Positions 43,127 through 52,378 of a DNA stretch of 64,000 bases are shown one piece after another (the first letter of the stretch is position 1; the number at the start of each line of letters is the position of its first letter). A model generated the notes under the pieces. That model had not been told where the DNA came from, ran no database searches, and saw nothing but the letters and a program-made list of their open reading frames with translations. Position numbers and translations under genes: made by a program. The DNA comes from Pseudomonas sp. 14P_8.1_Bac3 (GTDB lineage: Bacteria; Pseudomonadota; Gammaproteobacteria; Pseudomonadales; Pseudomonadaceae). The stretch is from contig NZ_JANLOD010000072.1 of NCBI RefSeq assembly GCF_025466085.1, forward strand, positions 1 through 64,000, in the 5' to 3' direction.

Positions 43127-44649
43127 CTCAATGCCTGCAACGGACCTTGCAACAGGACCCTGACCATCTCGCGACGATCTTCGGTGACCGCCGTCAGAGC
43201 TATCGCCAGTTTGGTGATCGCGTCGGGCGCCTGGCAGGTGCCCTGCAAAACCTGGGCATGGCCGCGGGGGATCGGGTCGGCATGCTGGCGCTGAACTCCG
43301 ATCGCTACCTGGAATACATCATGGGCGTGTGGTGGGGCGGCGGGGTGCTCAACCCGGTCAACACCCGCTGGAGCGTGCCCGAGATTGTCTACTCCCTGGA
43401 CGATTGTTCAACCGGCATCCTGATAGTCGATGAACACTTCGCGGGGCTGGCCGAAGGCATCCGCAAAACCGCCCGCCAGGTGCCGCGATTCATTTACGCC
43501 GGGGACGGCGAGGTGCCGGTGGGCATGCTTGGTTACGAGCAACTGATCGCCCATGCGACGCCGATCGAGGACGCCGGACGCGGCGGCGATGACCTCGCCT
43601 GCATCATGTATACCGGTGGTACCACCGGTTTTCCCAAGGGCGTCATGCAGTCGCATTTGAATCTGTGGTCGGCGTGCATGCCGCGCATGGTCGATATGCC
43701 GCCGGTACGCAATGGCCTGCTGCTGCATGTCGCGCCGCTGTTTCATATCGCTGGCATGGCGCGGGCGTTGATCCAGTTTCTGGCCGGCGAGAGCCATGTG
43801 CTGGTATCGGGCTTCGATGCGCAAGCCGTGTTGCGGGTGATCGAGCGCGAGCGGGTGACCGAGACGCTGCTGGTGCCAACCATGATCCTTGCATTGTTGG
43901 CCCATCCCGATTTCGAAACCTATGACCTCGGCAGCCTCAGACGCCTGACTTACGGTGCATCGCCCAGTGCCGGCGAAATGGTCGAGCAGGTGCTCGCGCG
44001 GCTTCCGGAGATCGAGCTGTCCCATTCCTATGGCTTGACCGAGGCGTGCCCGGTGGTGTCGAGCAACCTGCCGTGGAATCACACACCCGAAGCGCGCATC
44101 AGCGGGTTGTCGCGTTCGGTGGGGCGCGGCGGCCTGGGGGTCAACGTGAAGATCGTCGATCCGCAAGGCAATGAAGTGCCGCGTGGCACGGTGGGCGAGA
44201 TCATCGTGCGCGGGGCGAACATCATGCTTGGCTACTGGAACAAACCCGAGGAGACGGCCAGGGCGCTGCGTAATGGCTGGCTGTACACCGGCGACGGCGC
44301 CTACATGGATGAAAAGGGTTACCTGTTCATCGTCGACCGTCTCAAGGACATGATTGTCAGCGGTGGCGAGAACGTTTACTCCGCCGAAGTCGAAAACGTC
44401 CTCGCCCGCCACCCGGCGGTGGCATTGGCGGCGGTGATCGGCATCCCCCATGAACAGTGGGGCGAAGCGGTGCATGCGGTGGTGGTGCTCAAGCCCGGCG
44501 CCGAGGTCGATGAAGCGCAATTGCGCGCGTACTGCCGCGACTTCATCGCCGGCTACAAATGCCCGAAGAGCATCGAATTTCGCGACACCTTACCGCTCTC
44601 GGCGGCTGGCAAGGTTCTCAAGCGCGAGCTGCGTAAACCCCACGCCTGA
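43117..44649 (+). CDS. AMP-forming acyl-CoA ligase 2
   Basis: This 510-residue ANL enzyme has IMYTGGTTGFPKGVMQSH, YGLTEACP, VDRLKDMIVSGGENVYSAE and Lys in LSAAGKVLKREL. The start at 43117 (MYLTQCLQ) matches the N-terminus of ligase 1 (MYLTQGLH) almost exactly. It is a paralogue of ligase 1 in the same operon, with differences concentrated in the middle part that builds the acyl pocket. A triple REP cluster follows. Confidence 0.92.
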   Translation: MYLTQCLQRTLQQDPDHLATIFGDRRQSYRQFGDRVGRLAGALQNLGMAAGDRVGMLALNSDRYLEYIMGVWWGGGVLNPVNTRWSVPEIVYSLDDCSTGILIVDEHFAGLAEGIRKTARQVPRFIYAGDGEVPVGMLGYEQLIAHATPIEDAGRGGDDLACIMYTGGTTGFPKGVMQSHLNLWSACMPRMVDMPPVRNGLLLHVAPLFHIAGMARALIQFLAGESHVLVSGFDAQAVLRVIERERVTETLLVPTMILALLAHPDFETYDLGSLRRLTYGASPSAGEMVEQVLARLPEIELSHSYGLTEACPVVSSNLPWNHTPEARISGLSRSVGRGGLGVNVKIVDPQGNEVPRGTVGEIIVRGANIMLGYWNKPEETARALRNGWLYTGDGAYMDEKGYLFIVDRLKDMIVSGGENVYSAEVENVLARHPAVALAAVIGIPHEQWGEAVHAVVVLKPGAEVDEAQLRAYCRDFIAGYKCPKSIEFRDTLPLSAAGKVLKRELRKPHA

Positions 44650-44665
44650 CTACATATACAAACCC

Positions 44666-44825
44666 GGTGGGAGCGGGCTTGCTCGCGAAGGCGGTGTGTC
44701 AGTCACCAATGATGTTGACTGTGCGGGCCTCTTCGCGGGCAAGCCATGCTCCCACCGGTGCTGTGTCGTTCGTGAAAATGCGTGCACGCCGAAAACGGTG
44801 GGAGCGGGCTTGCTCGCGAAGGCGT
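44666..44825. repeat. Triple REP cluster
   Basis: REP copies are at 44666-44695 (direct), 44730-44757 (inverted) and 44797-44825 (direct), mirroring the cluster at 35837-36040. It lies between ligase 2 and the next dehydrogenase operon; a more degenerate copy follows near 44850-44885. Confidence 0.8.
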
Positions 44826-44906
44826 CCTTACATTCACCGCCATGCCTGAGGCCCTCATCGCTGGCACGCCAGTTCCTACAGAGGGCTGTTTCGGACTTCG
44901 ATTTTC

Positions 44907-44925
44907 GCTACCCGATCCGGGTGGC
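44907..44925. promoter_or_regulatory. Candidate LAL operator (second dehydrogenase operon)
   Basis: GCTACCCGATCCGGGTGGC matches the shared dyad with one arm mismatch. It ends 77 bp before the acyl-CoA dehydrogenase start at 45003. Confidence 0.7.
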
Positions 44926-45002
44926 TTCATGACCCACCCCCCATCACTACATTGATCCCACGAACCGGGCGCACGCCTGCCTGGCATCCACTGGAGATCC
45001 CG

Positions 45003-46142
45003 ATGCATATCAACCGTACCGTCTACCGTGAAGACCACGAAATGCTGCGTGAAACCGCGCGGCGTTTCTTTGAGCGTGAATGCCTGCCGAAGCAGGCGCA
45101 GTGGGACGAGGCCGGGCAGGTGGACCGGGAAACCTGGCTCAAGGCCGGTCGCCACAACCTGCTGTGCCTCACCGTGCCTACCGAATACGGCGGCGGTGGC
45201 GGGGACTTCGGGCATTCGGCGGTGTTGATCGAGGAGCTTTACCGTTCCGGTGTCTCGGGCTGGAGCCTGGGGGTGCATTCCGACATCGTCGCGCCGTACA
45301 TCGTGCGTCTGGGCACCGAAGAGCAAAAGCAGAAATGGCTGCCGAAAATCTGCGCCGGTGAAACCGTGCTTGCCGTGGCCATGACCGAGCCTGGTACCGG
45401 CTCCGACCTCAAGGCCATCCGCACCACCGCTGTGCGTGACGGTGACGAATGGGTGATTAACGGCAGCAAGACCTTCATCAGCAACGGCCTGACCTGCGAC
45501 ATGGTCGTGGTGGTGTGCAAGACCGATCCGGGCGCCGGCGCCAAGGGATGCAGCCTGATCGTAGTCGAGTGCGACCGTGAAGGCTTCCGTCGCGGGCGCA
45601 AGCTGGAAAAGGTCGGCCAGCATGCCGCCGACACCGCTGAACTGTTCTTCGACAACGTGCGCGTGCCGGTGGGCAACCTGCTTGGGGAAGAGAACAAAGG
45701 CTTCATGCACTTGATGGAAGAGTTGCCGCAAGAGCGTCTGGTCATTGCCCTGTACAGCGCCGCCAAACTTGAACGCTTGCTCGAGCAGACCGTCGAGTAC
45801 GTCAAGGACCGCAAGGCCTTCAACCAGACCGTCTGGGACTTCCAGAACACCAAATTCAAGCTCGCCGACATCAAGGCCCAGGCCACCGCCGTGCGCCTGA
45901 CGGTGGATCACTACATCGGCGAACACATGCGCCGGCGCCTGACCGTGCAGGAGTCGGCCATCGCCAAACTCTTCGCCACCGAAACCCTGTGCAGGTGCAT
46001 CGATGACATGGTCCAGCTGCACGGTGGCTACGGCTACATGCTCGAGTACCCGATTGCCCGGGCCTTCGTCGACATGCGCGTGACGCGGATTTTCGGTGGC
46101 ACCAGTGAAGTGTTGCGCGAGCTGATCGCGCGCCAGTTGTGA
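45003..46142 (+). CDS. Acyl-CoA dehydrogenase (paralogue of the 34546 gene)
   Basis: This 379-residue FAD enzyme is closely similar along its whole length to the 34546-35685 product, including AMTEPGTGSDLKA, GSKTFISNGLT and Glu244 in LPQERLVIA as probable base. GGAG precedes the ATG at 45003. It is followed after 31 bp by a thiolase, the same gene order as in the opposite-strand copy, so the pair was duplicated as a block. It begins the operon running to the second crotonase. Confidence 0.9.
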   Translation: MHINRTVYREDHEMLRETARRFFERECLPKQAQWDEAGQVDRETWLKAGRHNLLCLTVPTEYGGGGGDFGHSAVLIEELYRSGVSGWSLGVHSDIVAPYIVRLGTEEQKQKWLPKICAGETVLAVAMTEPGTGSDLKAIRTTAVRDGDEWVINGSKTFISNGLTCDMVVVVCKTDPGAGAKGCSLIVVECDREGFRRGRKLEKVGQHAADTAELFFDNVRVPVGNLLGEENKGFMHLMEELPQERLVIALYSAAKLERLLEQTVEYVKDRKAFNQTVWDFQNTKFKLADIKAQATAVRLTVDHYIGEHMRRRLTVQESAIAKLFATETLCRCIDDMVQLHGGYGYMLEYPIARAFVDMRVTRIFGGTSEVLRELIARQL

Positions 46143-46173
46143 TCCTTTTCCACGCATTTTTTCAGGTGACACC

Positions 46174-47382
46174 ATGAGCGAAAAAGTACTGGTTGCCGGC
46201 GTCGGCATGATCCCGTTCCGCAAGCCCAGCGACAGCCCGACCTACGTGCAGATGGGCGCCGAAGCGGTGCGCCGCGCCCTGGCCGATGCCGGGATCGACT
46301 ACCACCTTGTGCAGGAAGCCTACGCCGGCTACGTCTACGGCGACTCCACCTGCGGCCAGACCGTGCTCTACGAAGTTGGCATGACCGGGATTCCGGTGGT
46401 CAACGTCAACAACAACTGCTCCACCGGTTCCACCGCGTTGTACCTGGCGCGCAAGGCCATCGAATCCGGCTCTGCCGATTGCGTATTGGCGGTGGGTTTC
46501 GAACAGATGCAGGCCGGTGCGCTGAAATCCCATTGGGATGATCGCCCGCCGACCCGCGAGCGTTTCCTGCCGATCCTGCGCGGCCTCACCGCCGACATGG
46601 ATGGCATGCCGCAAGCCATCCGTACGTTCGGTGGCGCGGGACGCGAGTACTTGCAGAAGTACGGCGCCAGGATGGAAACCTTCGCCGCGGTGCGCGCCAA
46701 GGCCAGCCGTCATGCAGCCAACAACCCGCTGGCGCTTTTTCGCAAGGTGCTTAGCGTCGAAGACGTGATGAATGACCCGGTCATTCTGCCAGGGGTGTTG
46801 ACCCGTTTGATGGCGTGCCCGCCAACCTGTGGCGGCGCTGCGGCGATCCTCGTTTCCGAGCGGTTTGCGAAAAAGCATGGTCTGCGCCGTGATGTGGAAA
46901 TCATTGCCCAGGCGATGACCACCGACACCCCGGAATCCTTCAACTTCGAACAACCGTCGATGCTCGACTGGGTCGGCACGCACATGACTCACGCGGCGGT
47001 GCGTCAGGTCTACGAAAAGGCCGGCGTCGGTCCGCAAGACATCGACGTTTGCGAATTGCACGACTGCTTCGCGCAAAACGAAGTGATCTGCTACGAGTCG
47101 CTGGGCTTCTGCCCGGAGGGCGGCGCCGAGAAATTCGTGATGGACGGCGACAATACCTATGGCGGGCAAATCGTGATCAACCCATCGGGTGGCTTGCTGT
47201 CCAAGGGGCATCCACTGGGCGCCACCGGGCTGGCGCAGTGCTACGAGTTGACCCAGCAACTGCGCGGCAATGCCGATCAGCGCCAGGTCGACGGCGCGCG
47301 CCTGGCCATGGCGCACAACCTCGGTCTGGGCGGTGCCTGCGTGATCACGCTGTACGGAAAGGCCAACGGGGGTGCCCGGTGA
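46174..47382 (+). CDS. SCP-x-type thiolase (paralogue of the 33335 gene)
   Basis: This 402-residue thiolase has nucleophile Cys82 in NNNCSTGSTA, HDCFAQNEVI, SKGHPLGATG and LGLGGACVI. It is nearly collinear with the 394-residue copy. Differences lie mainly around 250-275 (EIIAQAMTTDTPESFNFEQ). Its TGA overlaps the GTG of the next gene. As with its partner copy, no DUF35 subunit gene is present. Confidence 0.9.
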   Translation: MSEKVLVAGVGMIPFRKPSDSPTYVQMGAEAVRRALADAGIDYHLVQEAYAGYVYGDSTCGQTVLYEVGMTGIPVVNVNNNCSTGSTALYLARKAIESGSADCVLAVGFEQMQAGALKSHWDDRPPTRERFLPILRGLTADMDGMPQAIRTFGGAGREYLQKYGARMETFAAVRAKASRHAANNPLALFRKVLSVEDVMNDPVILPGVLTRLMACPPTCGGAAAILVSERFAKKHGLRRDVEIIAQAMTTDTPESFNFEQPSMLDWVGTHMTHAAVRQVYEKAGVGPQDIDVCELHDCFAQNEVICYESLGFCPEGGAEKFVMDGDNTYGGQIVINPSGGLLSKGHPLGATGLAQCYELTQQLRGNADQRQVDGARLAMAHNLGLGGACVITLYGKANGGAR

Positions 47383-48536
47383 GCAGCCTGCTCGATGCGT
47401 TTCGCCTGACCGCATTGCCCGACCACGCGGAAGCCTTTCGTGCAGAGGTCCGGGGCTTTCTCGCCGAGCATCTGCCGACGGTTGCAGCCGATGTGCGGGC
47501 GCGCAGCTGGACCGGATTCGACGCCGGTTTCAGTCGCAACCTGGCCCGGCGCGGCTGGGTCGGCCTGACGTTGCCGCACGCCTACGGTGGCGCCGGGCTG
47601 GATGCGTTCAGCCGCTTCGTACTGGTCGAGGAACTGCTCTCGGCCGGTGCCCCGGTGGCTGCGCATTGGATCGCCGATCGCCAGAGCGGTCCGCTGATCC
47701 TCAAGTTCGGCAGCGACGCGCAGAAGGATTTCTACCTGCCGCGCATCTGCGCCGGGCGCGCTTTTTTCTGCATCGGCATGAGTGAGCCGAACGCCGGTTC
47801 CGACCTGGCCAGCGTGCGCAGTCGTGCGACCCGCTGTGAAGGTGGATGGCGCTTGAGCGGCCGCAAGGTCTGGACCACCAACGCCCATCACGCCGATTAC
47901 ATGATCGCACTGGTGCGTACCAGTGGCGTTCCCGAGGACCGTCAGAACGGCCTGTCGCAATTCATCATCGATCTCAAGCAACCGGGTATCAGCGTGCGAC
48001 CGATCGTTGATCTCGCCGGTGATGCGCATTTCTCCGAAGTGGCCTTCGACGACGTGTTGCTGGGCGACGACGCGCTGGTGGGCGAGGAGGGCAGTGGCTG
48101 GAAACAGGTGAACGCCGAGCTGGCGTTCGAGCGCAGCGGGCCGGAGCGTTTCTACTCCAGCGTGGTGCTGCTCGATCTGTGGGCCGACACCTTGCGCCGC
48201 AACGGTGCCACTGCCGCCGAAGCGGCGTTGCTGGGCAGTTTCCTCACCCAGCTCACCAGCCTGCGCACCCTTTCGCTGGCGTTGACCGCCTTGCTCGCCC
48301 GGGGTGAAAGCCCGGTGGTCGAGGCCGCGCTGGTCAAGGACATCGGCACTGAATTCGAGCAAGCGATCCCCGCAGCGATTGCCGCGTCGATCAGCGCCGA
48401 TCCGCAGGCGCCGATGGACGCTGAGCTGTACCGCACCGTCGCGTACCTGAGCCAGGTCGCGCCGACCTTCTCGTTGCGTGGCGGCACCCGGGAAATTTTG
48501 CGCGGCATGATCGCCCGCGGCCTTGGCCTGCGTTGA
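47379..48536 (+). CDS. Acyl-CoA dehydrogenase, probable catalytic subunit of pair A
   Basis: This 385-residue dehydrogenase has CIGMSEPNAGSDLAS and KVWTTNAHHADYM. I propose the GTG at 47379, overlapping the thiolase TGA by 4 bp (GTGA), as start, since the dehydrogenase fold begins directly after. The following gene encodes a shorter dehydrogenase-like protein. Catalytic/short pairs of this type form alpha2-beta2 enzymes in steroid side-chain catabolism (for example ChsE1-ChsE2). The base is probably the Glu in AFERSGPERF. Confidence 0.87.
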   Translation: MSSLLDAFRLTALPDHAEAFRAEVRGFLAEHLPTVAADVRARSWTGFDAGFSRNLARRGWVGLTLPHAYGGAGLDAFSRFVLVEELLSAGAPVAAHWIADRQSGPLILKFGSDAQKDFYLPRICAGRAFFCIGMSEPNAGSDLASVRSRATRCEGGWRLSGRKVWTTNAHHADYMIALVRTSGVPEDRQNGLSQFIIDLKQPGISVRPIVDLAGDAHFSEVAFDDVLLGDDALVGEEGSGWKQVNAELAFERSGPERFYSSVVLLDLWADTLRRNGATAAEAALLGSFLTQLTSLRTLSLALTALLARGESPVVEAALVKDIGTEFEQAIPAAIAASISADPQAPMDAELYRTVAYLSQVAPTFSLRGGTREILRGMIARGLGLR

Positions 48537-48557
48537 TATCGAATAGGAAGCATCGAG

Positions 48558-49553
48558 ATGTTCACTGAAGCCATAGAAAAAATTCTGATTGACCTGTGCA
48601 CACCGGACGTGGTCCGCGCAGTGGAAAACGGCGACGGCGCCGGGACGCTGTGGCGCGCGCTGGAAGAGGGCGGCTTCTTGGAGCTGTTGACCCCGGAAGT
48701 GGCCGACGGCGCGGGCCTGGGGATGGCCGCGCTGTTCCCGATTTTCCTCGCCTTCGGTCGCCATGCGCTGCCGGTTCCGGCCGCCCAGAGCATCGCCGCC
48801 CGGGCCCTGATGCGCGACTGCCCGTACGCGCCACCGGCCGGCATGCTGACCCTGTCCGGCTGCGCTTATCGTGAAACCGATGGCAGCCTGTGCGTACCGC
48901 GACTGGCCTACGGCATGCTCGCTGATTTTGCCCTGGTCAACCTCGACGGCGAGTTGCTGCTGCTCGATTGCAGTCAGGCACGACGTCAGCCCGACGGTGT
49001 TCATGCCAGTCAGTGCGCCACGTTGCATTGGTCGCCGGACAACCTTGGCCAATCGCTGGGCGGCAACGGTGAGGAGGTTCGGCTGTTCAGCGCGGCCATT
49101 CATGCCGCGGCCATCGCCGGTGCCATGGAGCAGGTACTCGACATGACGCTTGAGTACTGCAATGACCGTGTTCAGTTCGGCCGGCCCATCGGCAAATTCC
49201 AGGCGGTCCAGCATCAGCTCAGCGTGATGGCCGAGCAGGTGGCCGCGTCGCGAATCGCCGCGGAGTCAGCCTTCGCCGGCGAGCATCCGGTCCCGCAATT
49301 GATTCCCACCGCCGTCGCCAAGGCGCGCGCCAGCCTGGCGGTGCCGTCAGTGGCCGCTACCGCCCACGCGTTGTTCGGTGCCATCGGCGTGACCGAAGAG
49401 CTCGACTTGCAACTGTTCACCCGCCGCCTGCACGAGTGGCGCGTCAGCGAAGGCTCGGAAACCTGGTGGAACGGCATCGTCGGCCAGGCATTCCTGGCGC
49501 AGCCCGGCGTCACCGTCAGCGAGTTCGCTCGCCACGTCATCCAATCCGCTTAA
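48558..49553 (+). CDS. Short acyl-CoA dehydrogenase, probable partner subunit of pair A
   Basis: This 331-residue protein is clearly shorter than normal (about 380). The dehydrogenase C-terminal helical domain is evident (LEYCNDRVQFGRPIGKFQAVQHQLSVMAEQ, ALFGAIGVTEELDLQLFTRRLHEW). The N-terminal half is reduced, and the usual TEPxxGSD block is missing. It is 22 bp after its longer partner. It is best read as the non-catalytic or FAD-sharing subunit of a heterotetramer. Confidence 0.83.
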   Translation: MFTEAIEKILIDLCTPDVVRAVENGDGAGTLWRALEEGGFLELLTPEVADGAGLGMAALFPIFLAFGRHALPVPAAQSIAARALMRDCPYAPPAGMLTLSGCAYRETDGSLCVPRLAYGMLADFALVNLDGELLLLDCSQARRQPDGVHASQCATLHWSPDNLGQSLGGNGEEVRLFSAAIHAAAIAGAMEQVLDMTLEYCNDRVQFGRPIGKFQAVQHQLSVMAEQVAASRIAAESAFAGEHPVPQLIPTAVAKARASLAVPSVAATAHALFGAIGVTEELDLQLFTRRLHEWRVSEGSETWWNGIVGQAFLAQPGVTVSEFARHVIQSA

Positions 49554-49564
49554 GGACCTCTGCC

Positions 49565-50353
49565 ATGAGCCCATTTTTGCAGTACGAGCAGCACGGTCAT
49601 GTCGTCACCCTGACCATGAATGACCCCGAACGCCGCAACCCCCTGACCGGCAACAGCGCGGTGCCGGAGTTCCTCGACGCCATCGAACGGATCGAACGCG
49701 ACAGCAGTGTGCGCGCGGTGATTATCACAGGCGCCGGCACTGCGTTTTGCTCCGGTGGCAACGTGCGCGACATGGACCGCTACGCGCGAATGTCGGGCAT
49801 GGAGTTGCGGCAGGAATACCGCACGGGCATTCAGCGCTTGCCCCTGGCGTTGTTCAACCTCGAAGTGCCAGTGATTGCCGCGGTCAACGGTGCCGCCATC
49901 GGTGCCGGCCTCGACCTGGCGTGCATGTGCGACATACGCGTCGCGTCGGAGCAGGCCAAGTTCGCCGAGAGTTTCGTCAAGTTGGGGATCATTCCGGGGG
50001 ACGGCGGTGCGTGGTTGTTGCCGCGGATCATCGGCATGTCTCGCGCCAGCGAGCTGACCCTGACCGGACAAATGATCGATGCGCGCCAGGCCGCGGAATG
50101 GAACCTGGTGTCCCGCGTCGTACCCGCCGACCGATTGCTGGACGCAGCCCGTGAAATCGCCACGGCGATTGCGGCCAACCCGCCGCACGCGGTGCGGCTG
50201 GCCAAGCGGTTGATGCGCGAAGGCATGCACACCCGGCTCGACACGCTGCTGGAAATGTCCGCGTCGTTTCAGGTGCTGTCGCACCAGACCGCCGATCACC
50301 ACGAGGCCGTGGCGGCGTTCATCGAGAAGCGTCCGGCGGCGTTTACCGGCTGA
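49565..50353 (+). CDS. Crotonase-family protein with altered active site
   Basis: This 262-residue crotonase fold has the oxyanion block AFCSGGNVRDMD. At the two hydratase positions it has Asp in GAGLDLACMCD and Phe in FAESFVKLGIIPGDGG, so neither glutamate is kept. It is probably not a standard enoyl-CoA hydratase; an isomerase, hydrolase or C-C cleaving role is possible. AAGGAC precedes the ATG. It is the last gene of the 45003-50353 operon. Confidence 0.85.
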   Translation: MSPFLQYEQHGHVVTLTMNDPERRNPLTGNSAVPEFLDAIERIERDSSVRAVIITGAGTAFCSGGNVRDMDRYARMSGMELRQEYRTGIQRLPLALFNLEVPVIAAVNGAAIGAGLDLACMCDIRVASEQAKFAESFVKLGIIPGDGGAWLLPRIIGMSRASELTLTGQMIDARQAAEWNLVSRVVPADRLLDAAREIATAIAANPPHAVRLAKRLMREGMHTRLDTLLEMSASFQVLSHQTADHHEAVAAFIEKRPAAFTG

Positions 50354-50437
50354 ATGTCACCGACAGTAACGCTCGCTGAACGCCGCTCAAAACGGGCGTT
50401 ACGCGGTAGAAAAATCTCAGGAAAACACTTCATCCAA

Positions 50438-50455
50438 ATCACCCATTCGGGTGTC
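50438..50455. promoter_or_regulatory. Degenerate LAL operator candidate (DUF1302 operon)
   Basis: ATCACCCATTCGGGTGTC resembles the shared dyad but has a 4-bp centre and arm mismatches. It ends 64 bp before the DUF1302 gene, in the position where the other operators lie. Confidence 0.45.
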
Positions 50456-50519
50456 AGGACCTCAGGGGCGCCTCGCTAGCATGAGGGCTCACCACGTCAT
50501 CCTTAACCGGAGAAACCGC

Positions 50520-52352
50520 ATGACAAAAACAACAATGCGCGGAGTCTTCCAGCCAAGTCTGCTGGCCGTAGCTGTAATGGTTGCCACTTGCGCGAGCCAG
50601 CAGGCTCACGCTGTTGATTTCAACATCGGGGAGATTCAGGGGAAGTTCGATTCGTCGTTGTCCATCGGTGCCAGTTGGTCGGCGGCCGACCCGGACAAGA
50701 CCTTCATTTCCAACTTCAACTCGCAAGGCGTCAGCGGTGGCAAGTCCGCGTCCCGGACCACGGACGACAACCGCCTGAACTTCAAGAAGGGCGAAACGTT
50801 CTCGAAGATCTTCAAGGGTGTGCACGACCTGGAATTGAAGTACGGCGACAGCGGCGCCTTTGTGCGCGGCAAGTACTGGTACGACTTCGAACTGATGGAC
50901 GAGAGCCGTCCCTTCTACGACATCGACGACAGCGGGCGTGATCGCGCGGCCAAGTCGTCGGGGGCGATGTTCCTCGACAGCTTCGTCTACCACAACTACA
51001 CGATCGGCGATCAGGTCGGCAACGTGCGGCTCGGCAAGCAAGTGGTGAGCTGGGGCGAAAGTACGTTCATCGGCAACTCGATCAACAGCATCAACCCGAT
51101 CGACGTCGCGGCGCTTCGCCGTCCAGGCGCGGAAGTGAAAGAAGGCCTGATTCCGGTCAACTTGCTCTACGTGTCCCAGGGCCTTGCCGACAACATCACC
51201 GCCGAGGCGTTTTATCAGCTGGAGTGGGATAAATCGGTGGTCGATAACTGCGGCACGTTTTTTGGCAGCGACGGTGTGCCCCAAGGCTGTAACGACCGCC
51301 TGGTCATTGCCGGCCTCGACCTGCCGCCAGGGGCGGCCAGCAACACCGGCAGCCTTGCCGCCATCGCGGCGGGAAGGGACGACGCTTTCATTCCGCGCCT
51401 GAAAGACAACGATGCGCGGGACAGCGGTCAGTATGGCCTGGCCCTGCGCTGGTACGTTCCGGAGATGAACGACACCGAATTCGGCGCCTACGCGATGAAC
51501 TATCACAGCCGCAATCCGTACCTGAGCATCAATCAGATGACCAGCGCGGCGGGTGGCGTGGCCTCGGCACGCAGCACGAGTTACTTCATCGATTACCCGG
51601 AGGATATTCGCCTGTATGGCCTGAGCTTCCAGACCAACGTTTCGGGCGTGTCCCTGGGCGGGGAGGTCAGCTACCGGCCGAACATGCCGCTGCAACTGAA
51701 CACCGCCGACCTGCTGTCCGCCGCGACCTTCGGTGCGACGTCGCCGCTGATCACCACCGGTTTTGCCGGGCGCACGCTCGGTGCCGAGGTGAACGGCTAT
51801 AAGCGCATGCCGGTAACCCAGGCACAGGTGACGGCCACGCAGTTTTTCGATCAGGTGCTCGGCGCCAGTCGCCTGACCGTGGTCGGCGAGGTGGGTTACA
51901 ACCACATCAATGGCCTGGGCAAGGCCGACGGTTCCGACCTGCGTTTCGGTCGCAGCCCGGCGTTCGGCTCGGGTGAACTGCCAGGCGTCGTCGGCGCGGC
52001 GACCTGCCGAGGCACCGCGCCAGGTACCGCGTCCGCCAGCAACCCTGCGCAGGAGTGCAACGACGATGGCTTCTACACCAGCAACAGCTGGGGCTATCGC
52101 GTGCGCGGCAAGCTGGATTACCAGAACGTGATCGCCGGCATCAACCTGTCGCCGAACATCGCCTGGTCCCATGACGTGTCCGGTTACGGCCCGAACTTCG
52201 ATGAAGGGTCCAAGGCGGTCAGCCTGGGGCTCGACGCCGATTACCTGAACACCTACACCGCCAGCCTGAGTTACACCAATTACTTCGGTGGCGATTTCAA
52301 CACCAACGTCGACCGCGACTACGTTGCGCTCAGCTTCGGCGTGAATTTCTGA
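50520..52352 (+). CDS. DUF1302 family outer-membrane protein
   Basis: This 610-residue protein has a signal peptide (about 31 residues ending QQAHA). It shows the beta-barrel alternation of the DUF1302 family, ending in the aromatic SFGVNF. Landmarks are the KYGDSGAFVRGKYWYDFELMDE strand pair and GKQVVSWGESTFIGNSIN. DUF1302 proteins usually pair with DUF1329 in hydrophobic-substrate gene sets, apparently for passage of lipophilic compounds through the outer membrane. GGAG is 7 bp before the ATG at 50520. The DUF1329 gene follows by 26 bp. Confidence 0.9.
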   Translation: MTKTTMRGVFQPSLLAVAVMVATCASQQAHAVDFNIGEIQGKFDSSLSIGASWSAADPDKTFISNFNSQGVSGGKSASRTTDDNRLNFKKGETFSKIFKGVHDLELKYGDSGAFVRGKYWYDFELMDESRPFYDIDDSGRDRAAKSSGAMFLDSFVYHNYTIGDQVGNVRLGKQVVSWGESTFIGNSINSINPIDVAALRRPGAEVKEGLIPVNLLYVSQGLADNITAEAFYQLEWDKSVVDNCGTFFGSDGVPQGCNDRLVIAGLDLPPGAASNTGSLAAIAAGRDDAFIPRLKDNDARDSGQYGLALRWYVPEMNDTEFGAYAMNYHSRNPYLSINQMTSAAGGVASARSTSYFIDYPEDIRLYGLSFQTNVSGVSLGGEVSYRPNMPLQLNTADLLSAATFGATSPLITTGFAGRTLGAEVNGYKRMPVTQAQVTATQFFDQVLGASRLTVVGEVGYNHINGLGKADGSDLRFGRSPAFGSGELPGVVGAATCRGTAPGTASASNPAQECNDDGFYTSNSWGYRVRGKLDYQNVIAGINLSPNIAWSHDVSGYGPNFDEGSKAVSLGLDADYLNTYTASLSYTNYFGGDFNTNVDRDYVALSFGVNF

Positions 52353-52378
52353 TGCAACCCTGCCAGAGGTACTTTCAT

